Shown: piece by piece, positions 50,858-60,048 of the stretch | Numbering within the stretch: the stretch's first letter is position 1 | Layout: each line of letters begins with the position of its first letter | Assembly: GCA_015056625.1 (NCBI GenBank) | Contig: SVFY01000008.1 | Span: 1 to 64,000 of the forward strand | Length of the DNA: 64,000 bases | Origin: Butyrivibrio sp. | Lineage (GTDB): Bacteria; Bacillota; Clostridia; Lachnospirales; Lachnospiraceae | Direction of reading: 5' to 3' | Program-made: the position numbers and the translations under genes | Notes under the pieces: generated by a model | What the model saw: only the letters and a program-made list of their open reading frames with translations | The model's database searches: none | What the model was told of the DNA's origin: nothing

Positions 50858-52429
50858 ATGAAAAAACAATTTAATTGCGCAGCACTTATTCTGCTTGCGG
50901 CGCTGCTGATTCCAGCAGGAAAGGCCCATGCGGCAGAATCAGATGCAAGGAAGATAGCAAACGGCGTATATATTGGAACAGTTAACGTCTCAGGCATGAG
51001 CGTAACTGATGCAGAGACAGCAGTTTCTCAGTATGTGGACGAGGTTTCCGCTGAACAGATCACACTCTCCGCAGGAGAGGGAAGAGAGACCTCTTTTACC
51101 GGCGCAGATATAGGTCTTTACTGGAGCAATACCAGCATCGTTGAGGATGCATACGCCCTAGGACATCAGGGCAATATCGTCAAGAGATATAAAGCGCTCA
51201 AGGACCTTGAGAAGAACAACTATACATTTGATATAGAGTATGGCTATGAAAAAGAGCTGCTGGAAGGCATAGTTGCAAGATGCGCTGATGAGTATGACCA
51301 GGAGACAATAAATTATAACCTGAAGAAGACAGCAGACGGCTTTGTTGTATCAGATGGTCAGACAGGATATCTTGTAGATCAGGCCGGATCAGTTTCAGCA
51401 ATAGAGAATTTTTTGCAGGATGGACTTGGAAAAGGAAAGACTGGGGTTGACCTTATTGTAAAGGCAGATGAACCCAAGGGAAGCGCTGAGGAACTTGCCA
51501 AGGTAAGGGACGTTCTTGGAACATTCACAACAAGCTACAAGTCATCAGGAGCATCAAGAAGCGCTAACGTGGCCAATGGCTGCAGGCTCATAGATGGCTC
51601 AACCATTTATCCTGGGGAAGAGTTTTCTGTTCTTGATACCATCACTCCTTTTACAGAGGCTAATGGATACTTCCCTGCAGGTTCTTACCTCAATGGACTT
51701 GTTGTTGAGAGCGTAGGAGGTGGAATCTGTCAGGTTTCTACTACACTTTACAATGCAGTTCTTCTGTCGGAGCTTGAGGTGACAGAGAGACACAACCACT
51801 CAATGATCGTCAACTATGTGGATCCATCTGCAGACGCTGCCATAGCAGAGTCAGGTGGCAAGAACTTCAAGTTCGTAAACAGCACAGAATACCCTATATA
51901 TATAGAGGGTTATACTACTTCAGACAAGCACATTACATTCACAATATACGGCGTGGAGACAAGGAATGCGGGTCGTCACGTTTCCTTTAAGAGTGAGGTT
52001 TTGGAGACAACACCAGCTTCTGCAGATCAGTTTGTGACAGATCCATCCCAGAATGTTGGATATGTTGGAACCCAGTCGGCTCACCTTGGTTATAAGGCTC
52101 AGCTTTGGAAGATCGTTACTGAGAATGGTGAGACCACCAAGGAAGTAGTTAATTCAAGTAACTACAAGATGGTTCCCAAGATCATCACAGTGGGAACTGG
52201 CGGAGCAGACGCTACCGCAATATCACAGCTTCAGACAGCCATTGCAACAGGTGATGTTGGAACAGTCAAGGCCGTAGCTGGAGCTTTGGCAGCAGCAAGG
52301 ACAGCAGCCGGAACAGAGGGCGAAGAGGCAGCAGCCCAGGCTGTAGGAGATGCAGTAGGAGCAGCCAATGCTCTTTTACAGCAGCAGGCAGAAGCTGTTG
52401 ATACAGCTGAAGTTATTGAGACTAACTGA
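50858..52429 (+). CDS. VanW-family exported cell-wall-associated protein
   Basis: The 523-residue protein has a signal peptide (about 1-26, ending AHA). Next come putative peptidoglycan-binding repeats (VNVSGMSVTDAETAVSQYVD, about residues 42-230), a VanW domain (about 235-365: RLIDGSTIYPGEEFSVLDTI; ESVGGGICQVSTTLYNAVLL; SMIVNYVDPSADAAI) and a G5-like segment (about 370-440). The last 70 residues are Ala/Glu-rich low complexity. VanW occurs in some vancomycin clusters, but stand-alone copies are common in Clostridia and their biochemical role is unknown. No van genes are nearby. GGGGAAG precedes the ATG. Confidence 0.9.
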   Translation: MKKQFNCAALILLAALLIPAGKAHAAESDARKIANGVYIGTVNVSGMSVTDAETAVSQYVDEVSAEQITLSAGEGRETSFTGADIGLYWSNTSIVEDAYALGHQGNIVKRYKALKDLEKNNYTFDIEYGYEKELLEGIVARCADEYDQETINYNLKKTADGFVVSDGQTGYLVDQAGSVSAIENFLQDGLGKGKTGVDLIVKADEPKGSAEELAKVRDVLGTFTTSYKSSGASRSANVANGCRLIDGSTIYPGEEFSVLDTITPFTEANGYFPAGSYLNGLVVESVGGGICQVSTTLYNAVLLSELEVTERHNHSMIVNYVDPSADAAIAESGGKNFKFVNSTEYPIYIEGYTTSDKHITFTIYGVETRNAGRHVSFKSEVLETTPASADQFVTDPSQNVGYVGTQSAHLGYKAQLWKIVTENGETTKEVVNSSNYKMVPKIITVGTGGADATAISQLQTAIATGDVGTVKAVAGALAAARTAAGTEGEEAAAQAVGDAVGAANALLQQQAEAVDTAEVIETN

Positions 52430-52447
52430 TCATTTACTGGAGAATTC

Positions 52448-53419
52448 ATGAGGATGGGCAAGATAACTGAGAATGCACTTAAGCGCTCAGTTTTAAAGCA
52501 GATCAGAACAGAATATAAAAACATTGAAAGCGCAGCTGTGGGGTCAGACTGCGCTTTTTCTAATGATAAAAAGACATTTAGCGCCACGTTTCCACTTGTG
52601 GCGAACGTTTCAGATGCAGGCTTTTACGCAGTTGTAAAAGTGGTAAACAGCTTAAGATCCCAGGGCATCATTCCGGATCACGTGACACTATCAGTGCTTC
52701 TTCCGGTTGATGCTGAGGAAAAAGAGCTAAAGAAAATAGTTGCTGATGCCATTGAAGGCGCTAGAAAATGCGGAACCATCTACTGCGGCGGCCACACAGA
52801 GGTTACAAGTGCTGTGACAAGGCCGGTTGTAACGGCTAATGCTGTGGGATACCCAGGAGAGAATCCCGTATTTGACTGCAAACCAAAGGCGGGAGATGCT
52901 CTTATAGTAGCGGGCTTTGTTGCCCTGGAGGGCACAGCGATACTTGCAAAAGAAAAAAAGGAAGAGCTAAAGAAGCGTTATCCCGTTCCTTTTATCGAAG
53001 AAGCGGAAAGATTCAAAGCTCTTTTGCCCATAAAGAATGAGGCTGCAGTCGCCATAAAGTCCGGCGCTAGCTCAATTCACGACGTTTCCTCAGGAGGCAT
53101 ATTTGCAGCTCTTTGGGAGATGGCTGAGAGAGCAGGAACCGGACTTAATGTGGATCTTAAAAAGATCCCCATAAGGCAGGAGACAATTGAAGTTTGTGAA
53201 TATCTGGAGGTGAATCCATATCTTTTGACATCAGGAGGAGCCCTTCTGATCGCATGTGACAATGAGGAAAAAATGATTTCGGCTTTAAATGAAATTGGCG
53301 TAAATGCTGTGGCCATCGGATTTCTTCAGGATGGTAATGACAGGGTCATCGTAAACGGCGAGGAGAAGAGATTCCTGGAGCTGCCTCAGGCAGATGAGAT
53401 TCACAGAATTCTTTTGTGA
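52448..53419 (+). CDS. AIR-synthase-related protein (HypE/PurM fold)
   Basis: The 323-residue protein has a PurM-like architecture: an N-terminal domain with SAAVGSDCAFSNDKKTFSAT and VANVSDAGFYAVVKVVNSLR, a metal/ATP region YCGGHTEVTSAVTRPVVTAN, then the C-terminal half with GDALIVAGFVALEGTAILA, SIHDVSSGGIFAALWEMAER and LTSGGALLIACDNEE. The closest named group is HypE-like hydrogenase maturation factors, but no hyp or hydrogenase genes are nearby and the HypE C-terminal PRIC-type cysteine tail is absent. Substrate is unknown. It sits between vanW and an Lrp-type regulator, with 18 and 56 bp gaps. Confidence 0.82.
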   Translation: MRMGKITENALKRSVLKQIRTEYKNIESAAVGSDCAFSNDKKTFSATFPLVANVSDAGFYAVVKVVNSLRSQGIIPDHVTLSVLLPVDAEEKELKKIVADAIEGARKCGTIYCGGHTEVTSAVTRPVVTANAVGYPGENPVFDCKPKAGDALIVAGFVALEGTAILAKEKKEELKKRYPVPFIEEAERFKALLPIKNEAAVAIKSGASSIHDVSSGGIFAALWEMAERAGTGLNVDLKKIPIRQETIEVCEYLEVNPYLLTSGGALLIACDNEEKMISALNEIGVNAVAIGFLQDGNDRVIVNGEEKRFLELPQADEIHRILL

Positions 53420-53475
53420 AAACTGCAAATATGTGTAGTATCATAGACTTTATAAATATGAGATGGGAGAAAAAG

Positions 53476-53964
53476 ATGAGTACTAGAGAAGAGATACTAA
53501 ATATCATAGAGAAAAACAGCCGTATCGATGTTCATGAGCTCAGCGTTCTTTTGGGGGCTGAGGAGATCCTTGTGGCCAATGAGCTCAGGAGCCTTGAGGA
53601 AGAAGGGATCATCTGCGGCTATCACACCATGGTTGACTGGTCCAAGACCAGCATTGAGAAGGTAAATGCCCTTATTGAAGTAAAGGTTACTCCCCAGAGA
53701 GGCCTTGGATTTGACTCTATCGCAGAGAGGATCTACAAGTATCCTGAAGTTACCAGCGTATATCTTATGAGCGGCGGCTTTGATCTTATGGTCATTATCG
53801 AGGGCAAGACCCTTCAGGAGGTTGCTGGATTTGTGAGCAACAAGCTCTCTACACTGGATACTGTACTTAGCACAGCTACTCACTTTATTTTGAAGAAATA
53901 CAAGGACCATGGAACGATCCTTACAAAAAAATATGAAGATACAAGGGAGATAGTTTCACCATGA
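53476..53964 (+). CDS. Lrp/AsnC-family transcriptional regulator
   Basis: The protein has about 162 residues. The N-terminal winged helix-turn-helix (SRIDVHELSVLLGAEEILVA; LRSLEEEGIICGYHTMVDW) is followed by the RAM/AsnC ligand-binding domain (NALIEVKVTPQRGLGFDSIA; VTSVYLMSGGFDLMVIIEG). It probably responds to an amino acid. The reading frame opens at 53416 inside the previous gene, but ATG 53476 after GATGGGAGA gives a family-like start. Its stop overlaps the aminotransferase start by 4 bases (ATGA), so it likely regulates or is translated with that gene. Confidence 0.9.
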   Translation: MSTREEILNIIEKNSRIDVHELSVLLGAEEILVANELRSLEEEGIICGYHTMVDWSKTSIEKVNALIEVKVTPQRGLGFDSIAERIYKYPEVTSVYLMSGGFDLMVIIEGKTLQEVAGFVSNKLSTLDTVLSTATHFILKKYKDHGTILTKKYEDTREIVSP

Positions 53965-55118
53965 GAAATCCCATAGGAAAAAAGGTGGTTGATATTAAGC
54001 CATCTGGAATAAGAAAGTTTTTTGATATTGTTCTGGAGACAGAAGGCGCAATATCCCTTGGTGTTGGTGAGCCGGATTTTGACACTCCCTGGCATATAAG
54101 AGACGAGGGTATTTACTCTCTTGAAAAGGGAAGAACCTTCTATACTTCCAATTCAGGTCTTAAGGAACTCAGGACTGAGGTTTCCAATTACATAAAGAGG
54201 ACCCAGGGAGTTACCTATGATCCTTTAAAAGAGATATTCATCACAGTCGGCGGTTCAGAGGCTATAGACCTTGCCCTCAGAGCCATGATAGATGAGGGAG
54301 ATGAGGTTTTGATCCCTCAGCCCAGCTACGTATCATACGAACCCTGCGCAATCCTTGCAGATGCAGTTCCTGTAATAATTGAGCTTAAAGAGGAAAACGA
54401 CTTCAGGCTCACAGCACAGGAAGTTCTTGAGAAGGTAACGGATAAGACAAAGATCTTAGTGCTTCCTTTCCCTAATAACCCAACTGGCGCCATTATGGAA
54501 AAGAAGGACCTTGAAGAGATTGCCAAGGTAGTTATCGAAAAAGACCTTTATGTTATCTCCGACGAGATATATGGTGAGCTCACTTATAGTGGCAAGCACG
54601 TATCTATCGTATCCCTTCCAGGCATGAAGGAGAGGACCATCCTCATCAACGGTTTCTCCAAGGCCTACGCCATGACTGGATGGAGGCTTGGATACGCCTG
54701 CGGACCAGCCAAAATAATGGAGCAGATGATCAAGATCCATCAGTTTGCCATCATGTGCGCTCCAACCACCAGCCAGTATGCAGCAGTGGAAGCCCTTAAA
54801 AACGGCGATGATGACGTTGCAATGATGCGCGAACAGTACAACCACAGAAGAAGATATCTTTTAAATGAGTTTGAAAGAATTGGTCTTCCTTGCTTTGAAC
54901 CATATGGAGCATTCTATGTGTTCCCATGCATCAAGAAGTTTGGCATGAGCAGTGATGAGTTCTGTACAAGGCTTCTTAAGGAAGAGAAGCTTGCAGTAGT
55001 TCCTGGAACAGCTTTTGGTGACTGCGGAGAAGGATACATAAGAGTTTCTTATGCATATTCTTTAGAAAACCTTAAGGCAGCCATGGAGAGACTTGAGAGA
55101 TTCATCAGCAAACTGTGA
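53961..55118 (+). CDS. PLP-dependent aminotransferase, class I/II
   Basis: The 385-residue fold-type I aminotransferase has SLGVGEPDFDTPWHIRDEGI, the YTSNSGLKELRTEVSNYI start of the small domain, LPFPNNPTGAIMEKKDL, SDEIYGELTYSGKH and the PLP lysine in INGFSKAYAMTGWRLGY. It resembles aspartate/aromatic-type enzymes found beside Lrp regulators. Which amino acid it uses cannot be told from sequence. It overlaps the Lrp gene by 4 bases and ends at a strong hairpin. Confidence 0.94.
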   Translation: MRNPIGKKVVDIKPSGIRKFFDIVLETEGAISLGVGEPDFDTPWHIRDEGIYSLEKGRTFYTSNSGLKELRTEVSNYIKRTQGVTYDPLKEIFITVGGSEAIDLALRAMIDEGDEVLIPQPSYVSYEPCAILADAVPVIIELKEENDFRLTAQEVLEKVTDKTKILVLPFPNNPTGAIMEKKDLEEIAKVVIEKDLYVISDEIYGELTYSGKHVSIVSLPGMKERTILINGFSKAYAMTGWRLGYACGPAKIMEQMIKIHQFAIMCAPTTSQYAAVEALKNGDDDVAMMREQYNHRRRYLLNEFERIGLPCFEPYGAFYVFPCIKKFGMSSDEFCTRLLKEEKLAVVPGTAFGDCGEGYIRVSYAYSLENLKAAMERLERFISKL

Positions 55119-55127
55119 TAAATAGTA

Positions 55128-55165
55128 AGAGCCCGGCTATTGTTATCATAGCCGGGCTCTTTTTT
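55128..55165 (+). terminator. Terminator of the aminotransferase gene
   Basis: AGAGCCCGGCTAT and ATAGCCGGGCTCT form a perfect 13-bp stem with loop TGTTATC, followed by TTTTT. It lies between convergent genes and may act on both. Confidence 0.95.
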
Positions 55166-55173
55166 GATGCGCA

Positions 55174-56118
55174 TCAGTCAAGTTTTGTAGGATAGATATT
55201 GGTTTCAAAGAATTTATTGAATCCCTGCCATCCAGGAGTTGTGACATTCTGAAGTATTTCAGTGAAGGTCTCCATTTTGGCGTCGGTGTTGTCAGCAAGG
55301 TTTAAGGCTACAGCTTCCATAAGAGCTGGCTTTTTGGGAGATCCGTACTCAAACTCTCCGTGGTGAGCAAGGATGCAGTGCTGAAGCTCCTGCTTTAAGA
55401 GCTCAGGGAATCCTTCGATGCTTCTTGCCTTTTCCCCAACCATTTCGCAGCCCATGACGATGTGTCCAAGGAACTGTCCCTGGTCTGTGTAGTCATTTAC
55501 CGGGAAAAGAGAAAGCTCCCTTGTTTTACCTATGTCGTGGCAGATAGCTGCTGTAAGAAGGAGATCTCTTTTGAGCATTGGATAAGCTGATGCCATGAAT
55601 TCACACATCTTTGTCACACTCAAGGTGTGCTCAAGAAGTCCTCCGATGAAGCTGTGATGAACAGTCTTTGCAGCGCTTGATTTTCTGAAGGCCTCGATAA
55701 AAGCTTCGTCGTTTATAAAGAACTCTTCAAGAAGCTTCTTAAGGTAAGGATTTTCGATGCTTCCTATGATCCCAAGAAGCTCCTTGTACATCTGATCGTT
55801 ATCTTTTGAAGAAACAGGAAGGAAGTTTGAAAGGTCATATTCACCTTCCCGGCATTTCCTTGCTCTTTTGATGTTTACCTGAAGGGCTCCGTTAAAGCTG
55901 GTGATCTCGCCAAAAACATCGATACAGTCAGTGGCATCGAATTCGTCAATCCCAGCTCCTCCTGGCTCCCATACCTTGGCGTCAACAGTTCCTGTCTTAT
56001 CCTGGAGGATAACTGAATAGTATTCCTTGCCATTTTTTGTGGTGGCAGCCTGTTTGTGCTTGCACATGTAGATGTCGGCTACCTTTTCTCCAGGAATAAA
56101 GTCTTTGATAAATTTCAT
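55174..56118 (-). CDS. yhaM: 3'-5' exoribonuclease YhaM-like (OB-fold plus HD domain)
   Basis: The 314-residue protein has an N-terminal OB-fold (about 1-95: GKEYYSVILQDKTGTVDAKV; DVFGEITSFNGALQVNIKRA) and an HD phosphohydrolase domain (about 155-300: HHSFIGGLLEHTLSV, LLTAAICHDIGKTREL, CILAHHGEFEYGSPKKP). The histidine/aspartate metal ligands are present. YhaM degrades RNA from the 3' end and acts on DNA in some hosts. It lies downstream of the HtrA-like gene with a 31-bp gap, so they may be co-transcribed. Confidence 0.92.
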   Translation of the reverse strand: MKFIKDFIPGEKVADIYMCKHKQAATTKNGKEYYSVILQDKTGTVDAKVWEPGGAGIDEFDATDCIDVFGEITSFNGALQVNIKRARKCREGEYDLSNFLPVSSKDNDQMYKELLGIIGSIENPYLKKLLEEFFINDEAFIEAFRKSSAAKTVHHSFIGGLLEHTLSVTKMCEFMASAYPMLKRDLLLTAAICHDIGKTRELSLFPVNDYTDQGQFLGHIVMGCEMVGEKARSIEGFPELLKQELQHCILAHHGEFEYGSPKKPALMEAVALNLADNTDAKMETFTEILQNVTTPGWQGFNKFFETNIYPTKLD

Positions 56119-56149
56119 AAAAAACCTCGATTCTATTTTTGATTCTATA

Positions 56150-57496
56150 TTAGTTATGGGTTGCGCTGGTAAGAGTGATGTCTATATCCAGCTCCACATA
56201 GTCATTTGGTGCCTGCCTGAGCACAGTAACTGATATTACATCATCAGGGGCACAGGCTGCAAGCTTTGAAACCAGCTGCTCATAAGAAGAAATCTCAGTT
56301 CCAGCGATTGAAGTGATGATATCACCGCTCTGGATACCTGCCATCATTGCAGGAGAATTCATCTCAGTAGTAGTTATATAAGCTCCTGCTGGTATATTCA
56401 TGGACACTTGTATGTCATTTGGAATTGTGGTTCCGTGAATACCAAGATATGCTCTGTTGCGGCCATTTGAAAGGTCTTCAAAAAGAGACTTAAGCTCCGT
56501 GATTCCTATTGCACAGATATGATTCTCCAGTTCATCGGAATTGTAGGACATATCGATTATGCCTATTACCTGGCCGCTTAAGTTGGCAATGACACCGCTT
56601 CCGTTTGTACTGCCGTAGATGTCGGTGGTAAGAAGCTTATAGTATGAATCCTCAAGGCCGAGAGCTGTCTTTTCAGATGTGACGATGCCATAGGCGATGG
56701 AACCCTGTATGCCAAGGGGACTTCCAACTGCTATGACGGGAAGCCCTGTAAGTGAGCCTGAATTGGAGCTTCCGAGTGATGAGGTGGATACTTTGTCCCT
56801 TGTGGTATCTGAAAGGTCAGCTCTTTTAACACTTATGACGCTAAGCCCGGTCACATCATCTATAAGGCTAAGCTCAGCTGTAGTCACAGATCCGTCAAAG
56901 AAAGTAACTCTTATAGTCTCTGCATCCGTGATGGCGGCAGCTGGCACAGCAATATAATAGTAAGAGCCATTGGTTGCAATGATGACACCTGAAGAAGAAC
57001 CGCTGCTCTCAAAGGACTCACTGAACCAGTTGGTGTCACTGGAAAGAGCTGTAACAGTAACTATGCTGCGGCTTACTTCTGTTGAGACTTCTTTTAGTGA
57101 AGCCATCATCTTGCTGTAATCTGAAGCGTCGAAGGAATAAGAAGCGATCGCCTCATCGATCTGATCCTTCTGGGCAGACTCGAAATTCTCTGCTTCCACA
57201 GCAGCGATCTCGTCCTCTGCAGCGAACATCTCCTCCGGAGTAAGCTCATCCTGGACGTTCTCTTCAGGGAGAGATATTGCCTCCGGCTTTTCCTCTGGGT
57301 AGAGCTGGTCGGAAAAGACGGGCTGGAGCAAAAGAAATGTGAAACATGCCACTATACCAAATATGATCGCCAAAAAGAAAGTGATGGCAGTACGCCTAAG
57401 GAGCTTCTTTCTGTTGATAGGGCGCTGCTTTATCTTTTCGCTGATAAAACCGGTATCGGCAAGCTTATTGTTGTTTTCATCTGTGTTTGATGCCAT
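56150..57496 (-). CDS. HtrA-like membrane protein with degenerate protease domain and PDZ domain
   Basis: The 448-residue protein has a cytoplasmic N-terminus and a membrane helix (about 35-57). An acidic linker follows, then a trypsin-like domain (about 140-340) and a PDZ domain (about 345-435: AYLGIHGTTIPNDIQVSMNI; SPAMMAGIQSGDIITSIAGT). The overall HtrA/DegP pattern is kept (SSGVIIATNG, AVGSPLGIQGSIAYGIVTSE, ANLSGQVIGI), but the catalytic sites differ. The usual TNxHVV reads AVPAAAI, the xDLAVLK reads TGLSVIS, and GNSGGP reads TNGSGV. Histidine and aspartate are lost, and serine is shifted or lost. It is probably not a protease but a sensor or scaffold at the cell surface. Confidence 0.85.
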   Translation of the reverse strand: MASNTDENNNKLADTGFISEKIKQRPINRKKLLRRTAITFFLAIIFGIVACFTFLLLQPVFSDQLYPEEKPEAISLPEENVQDELTPEEMFAAEDEIAAVEAENFESAQKDQIDEAIASYSFDASDYSKMMASLKEVSTEVSRSIVTVTALSSDTNWFSESFESSGSSSGVIIATNGSYYYIAVPAAAITDAETIRVTFFDGSVTTAELSLIDDVTGLSVISVKRADLSDTTRDKVSTSSLGSSNSGSLTGLPVIAVGSPLGIQGSIAYGIVTSEKTALGLEDSYYKLLTTDIYGSTNGSGVIANLSGQVIGIIDMSYNSDELENHICAIGITELKSLFEDLSNGRNRAYLGIHGTTIPNDIQVSMNIPAGAYITTTEMNSPAMMAGIQSGDIITSIAGTEISSYEQLVSKLAACAPDDVISVTVLRQAPNDYVELDIDITLTSATHN

Positions 57497-57638
57497 TGGA
57501 TCCCCCTTAAGCCAAAAACATTACATACATTATAGTATAGCTTACTGGCTAAAACTAGACAAATACTAGTCATGGAGCGCTTTAAATGATAAACTGTAAT
57601 TTGGATTATTAGGTATTTAGCAAGGCAGACGGTTAGAC

Positions 57639-60038
57639 ATGAATAAAAAAGCATTAAAGGTACTTGAGTACGACAAAATAATAGATAGGCTCTCAGAACA
57701 TGCAAGTTCAGAGCCTGGAAGGAAGATGTGCAAAAACCTTCTTCCTTCTTCAGATATAAGCGAGATAAGAGCCAATCAGAAAAAGACAGCTGACGCCATA
57801 GCAAGACTTTTTAAGAAAGGCTCCATCAGTTTTGGGGACAACAAGGATTTTGAGGGGACACTTAAAGCCCTGAAAATTGGAAGCTCCCTTGATATGGTAT
57901 CTCTCCTACAGCTTGCATCCTTCCTTGAAAACGTAGGAAGGGTAAAAAACTATGGGCGCCCGGGAAGGGAGCAGGAAGAGAGCGACTCTCTGACAGAGTC
58001 TTTTTCAATGCTTGAGCCCCTTACTCCTGTTTCAACAGAGATAAAAAGATGCATCGTTTCAGAAGATGAGATGAGCTCCGAGGCAAGTCCTGCCCTTAAG
58101 CACATAAGGCGAGGCATCATGCTCACCAATGACAGGATCCACGACCAGCTTGGCAGGATGATAAACGGAAGCCTTAGATCTTACCTTCAGGACGCAGTTG
58201 TCACCATGCGAGGCGACAGGTACTGCATCCCTGTTAAGGCTGAGTACAAGTCACAGATAAGCGGAATTGTTCACGATCAGTCATCGACCGGATCAACTCT
58301 TTTCATAGAGCCTGCTGCCATAGTTGAGCTTAACAACAAGCTTCGGGAGATGGCTCTTGAGGAGAAGGCTGAGATAGACAAGATCCTTATGCAGCTCAGC
58401 ATCATGGCCTCTGAGCATGTTGAAGATATAAAGTATGATGCAGACATAATGACAGATCTTGATTTCACCTTTGCCAAGGCATCCTATGCCCTGGAGATTA
58501 AAGGCATGACTCCGGTATTTAACGAGCACCACGCCTTTGATCTTAAGAAGGCAAGACATCCTCTTATTGCAAAAGACAAGGTGGTGCCCATAGACGTTTA
58601 CGGCGGACGGGATTTTGACATGCTCATTATCACAGGTCCCAACACCGGTGGAAAAACTGTAACACTTAAGACAGTGGGACTTCTTACTATAATGGGACAG
58701 GCGGGCCTGGCGATCCCTGCAGGAGATAAGTCAGAGCTTGCGGTATTTGAAGAAGTTTATGCGGATATAGGAGATGAGCAGAGTATTGAGCAGTCTCTTT
58801 CTACCTTCTCATCCCACATGACTAACACGGTATCTATCTTAAAGCACGCAGATGAAAACTCACTGTGCCTGTTTGATGAGCTTGGTGCAGGAACTGACCC
58901 TACAGAGGGAGCAGCTCTTGCTATCTCAATACTTAATGAGCTACATGAGCGAAGGATCAGGACTCTTGCTACAACCCACTACAGCGAGCTCAAGGTCTAC
59001 GCCCTTAACACAAAGGGCGTTCAGAATGCCAGCTGCGAGTTTGATGTCGAGTCACTTAAGCCAACCTACAGGCTCCTTATCGGACTTCCGGGAAAGAGTA
59101 ACGCCTTTGCTATATCATCTAAGCTTGGTCTTTCCGACAAGATCATCGAGGCTGCAAAGGAGCAGATAGGAACTGATGACAAGAAGTTTGAAGATCTTTT
59201 ATCTGACCTTGAGAGGAGCCGCAAGATCATAGAAAGCGAGCGCCTTGAGATCGAGCAGTACAAGAGGGAAGCAAAAGAGCTAAGACAGGAGCTTGAGAGA
59301 AAGACCGACAAGATCGATGCCCAGAAGGAAGAGATCCTAAGAGCCGCCAACGAAGAGGCCAGAGAGATCCTTATGGAAGCCAAGGCGGTAGCTGATGACA
59401 CCATCAAGGCCTTCAGAAAGGCTGGACCATCGGCAACCATGCAGGATCTTGAAAGAGAAAGAACCAAACTTTCCCAGAAGATTTCTGACAAGAACAAGGC
59501 AGCAGCTAAGAAGGACAAGCCAAAAGAGACTCATCCAATACTGAAGGAATCTCAGCTTAAGCTCGGTGAGAGCGTAAAGATAGTATCCATGGGACTTAAG
59601 GGGACCATTTCAAGTAAGCCCGACAAGGACGGTAATCTCTTTGTCCAGTGCGGTATCATGAAGACCAAGGCAAACATAAGGGATCTTGTCCTCGTTGGAG
59701 ATGAGGATTCCAAGGAAGCCATGAAGAAATTCTACGGAAGAAACTCTGGCTCTGGATCTTCAGGCAAAATGGATCTTTCCAGGGCTGCCAGCATCAGAAC
59801 TGAGATAAACCTTATAGGCAAGAATTCAGACGACGCAGTTGCGGCCCTTGATAAATATCTTGACGATGCATATATGTCACATCTTAACAATGTAAGAGTT
59901 GTTCATGGCAAGGGAACTGGAGCCCTTCGCCAGGCTGTACATCAGTATTTAAAGGGTGTTCCTTACGTCAAGTCATTTAAGCTTGGGGAATTTGGCGAGG
60001 GCGACGCCGGGGTTACAATAGTTACTTTCATAAAGTAA
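57639..60038 (+). CDS. mutS2: MutS2-family endonuclease/ribosome rescue protein
   Basis: The 799-residue protein has the MutS core and lever regions without the mismatch-recognition N-terminus, Walker A GPNTGGKTVTLKT, Walker B CLFDELGAGTDPTEGAALA and ATTHYSELKVYAL. A long coiled coil (about 510-620) and a KOW-like segment follow. The C-terminal Smr nuclease domain (about 720-799) has HGKGTGALRQAVHQYL and a degenerate-looking LIGKNSDDAV in place of the usual L-D-LRG. MutS2 suppresses recombination or splits collided ribosomes. It begins the run mutS2, response regulator, kinase, trmL, rlmD. Confidence 0.95.
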   Translation: MNKKALKVLEYDKIIDRLSEHASSEPGRKMCKNLLPSSDISEIRANQKKTADAIARLFKKGSISFGDNKDFEGTLKALKIGSSLDMVSLLQLASFLENVGRVKNYGRPGREQEESDSLTESFSMLEPLTPVSTEIKRCIVSEDEMSSEASPALKHIRRGIMLTNDRIHDQLGRMINGSLRSYLQDAVVTMRGDRYCIPVKAEYKSQISGIVHDQSSTGSTLFIEPAAIVELNNKLREMALEEKAEIDKILMQLSIMASEHVEDIKYDADIMTDLDFTFAKASYALEIKGMTPVFNEHHAFDLKKARHPLIAKDKVVPIDVYGGRDFDMLIITGPNTGGKTVTLKTVGLLTIMGQAGLAIPAGDKSELAVFEEVYADIGDEQSIEQSLSTFSSHMTNTVSILKHADENSLCLFDELGAGTDPTEGAALAISILNELHERRIRTLATTHYSELKVYALNTKGVQNASCEFDVESLKPTYRLLIGLPGKSNAFAISSKLGLSDKIIEAAKEQIGTDDKKFEDLLSDLERSRKIIESERLEIEQYKREAKELRQELERKTDKIDAQKEEILRAANEEAREILMEAKAVADDTIKAFRKAGPSATMQDLERERTKLSQKISDKNKAAAKKDKPKETHPILKESQLKLGESVKIVSMGLKGTISSKPDKDGNLFVQCGIMKTKANIRDLVLVGDEDSKEAMKKFYGRNSGSGSSGKMDLSRAASIRTEINLIGKNSDDAVAALDKYLDDAYMSHLNNVRVVHGKGTGALRQAVHQYLKGVPYVKSFKLGEFGEGDAGVTIVTFIK

Positions 60039-60048
60039 GGGGGGAAAA

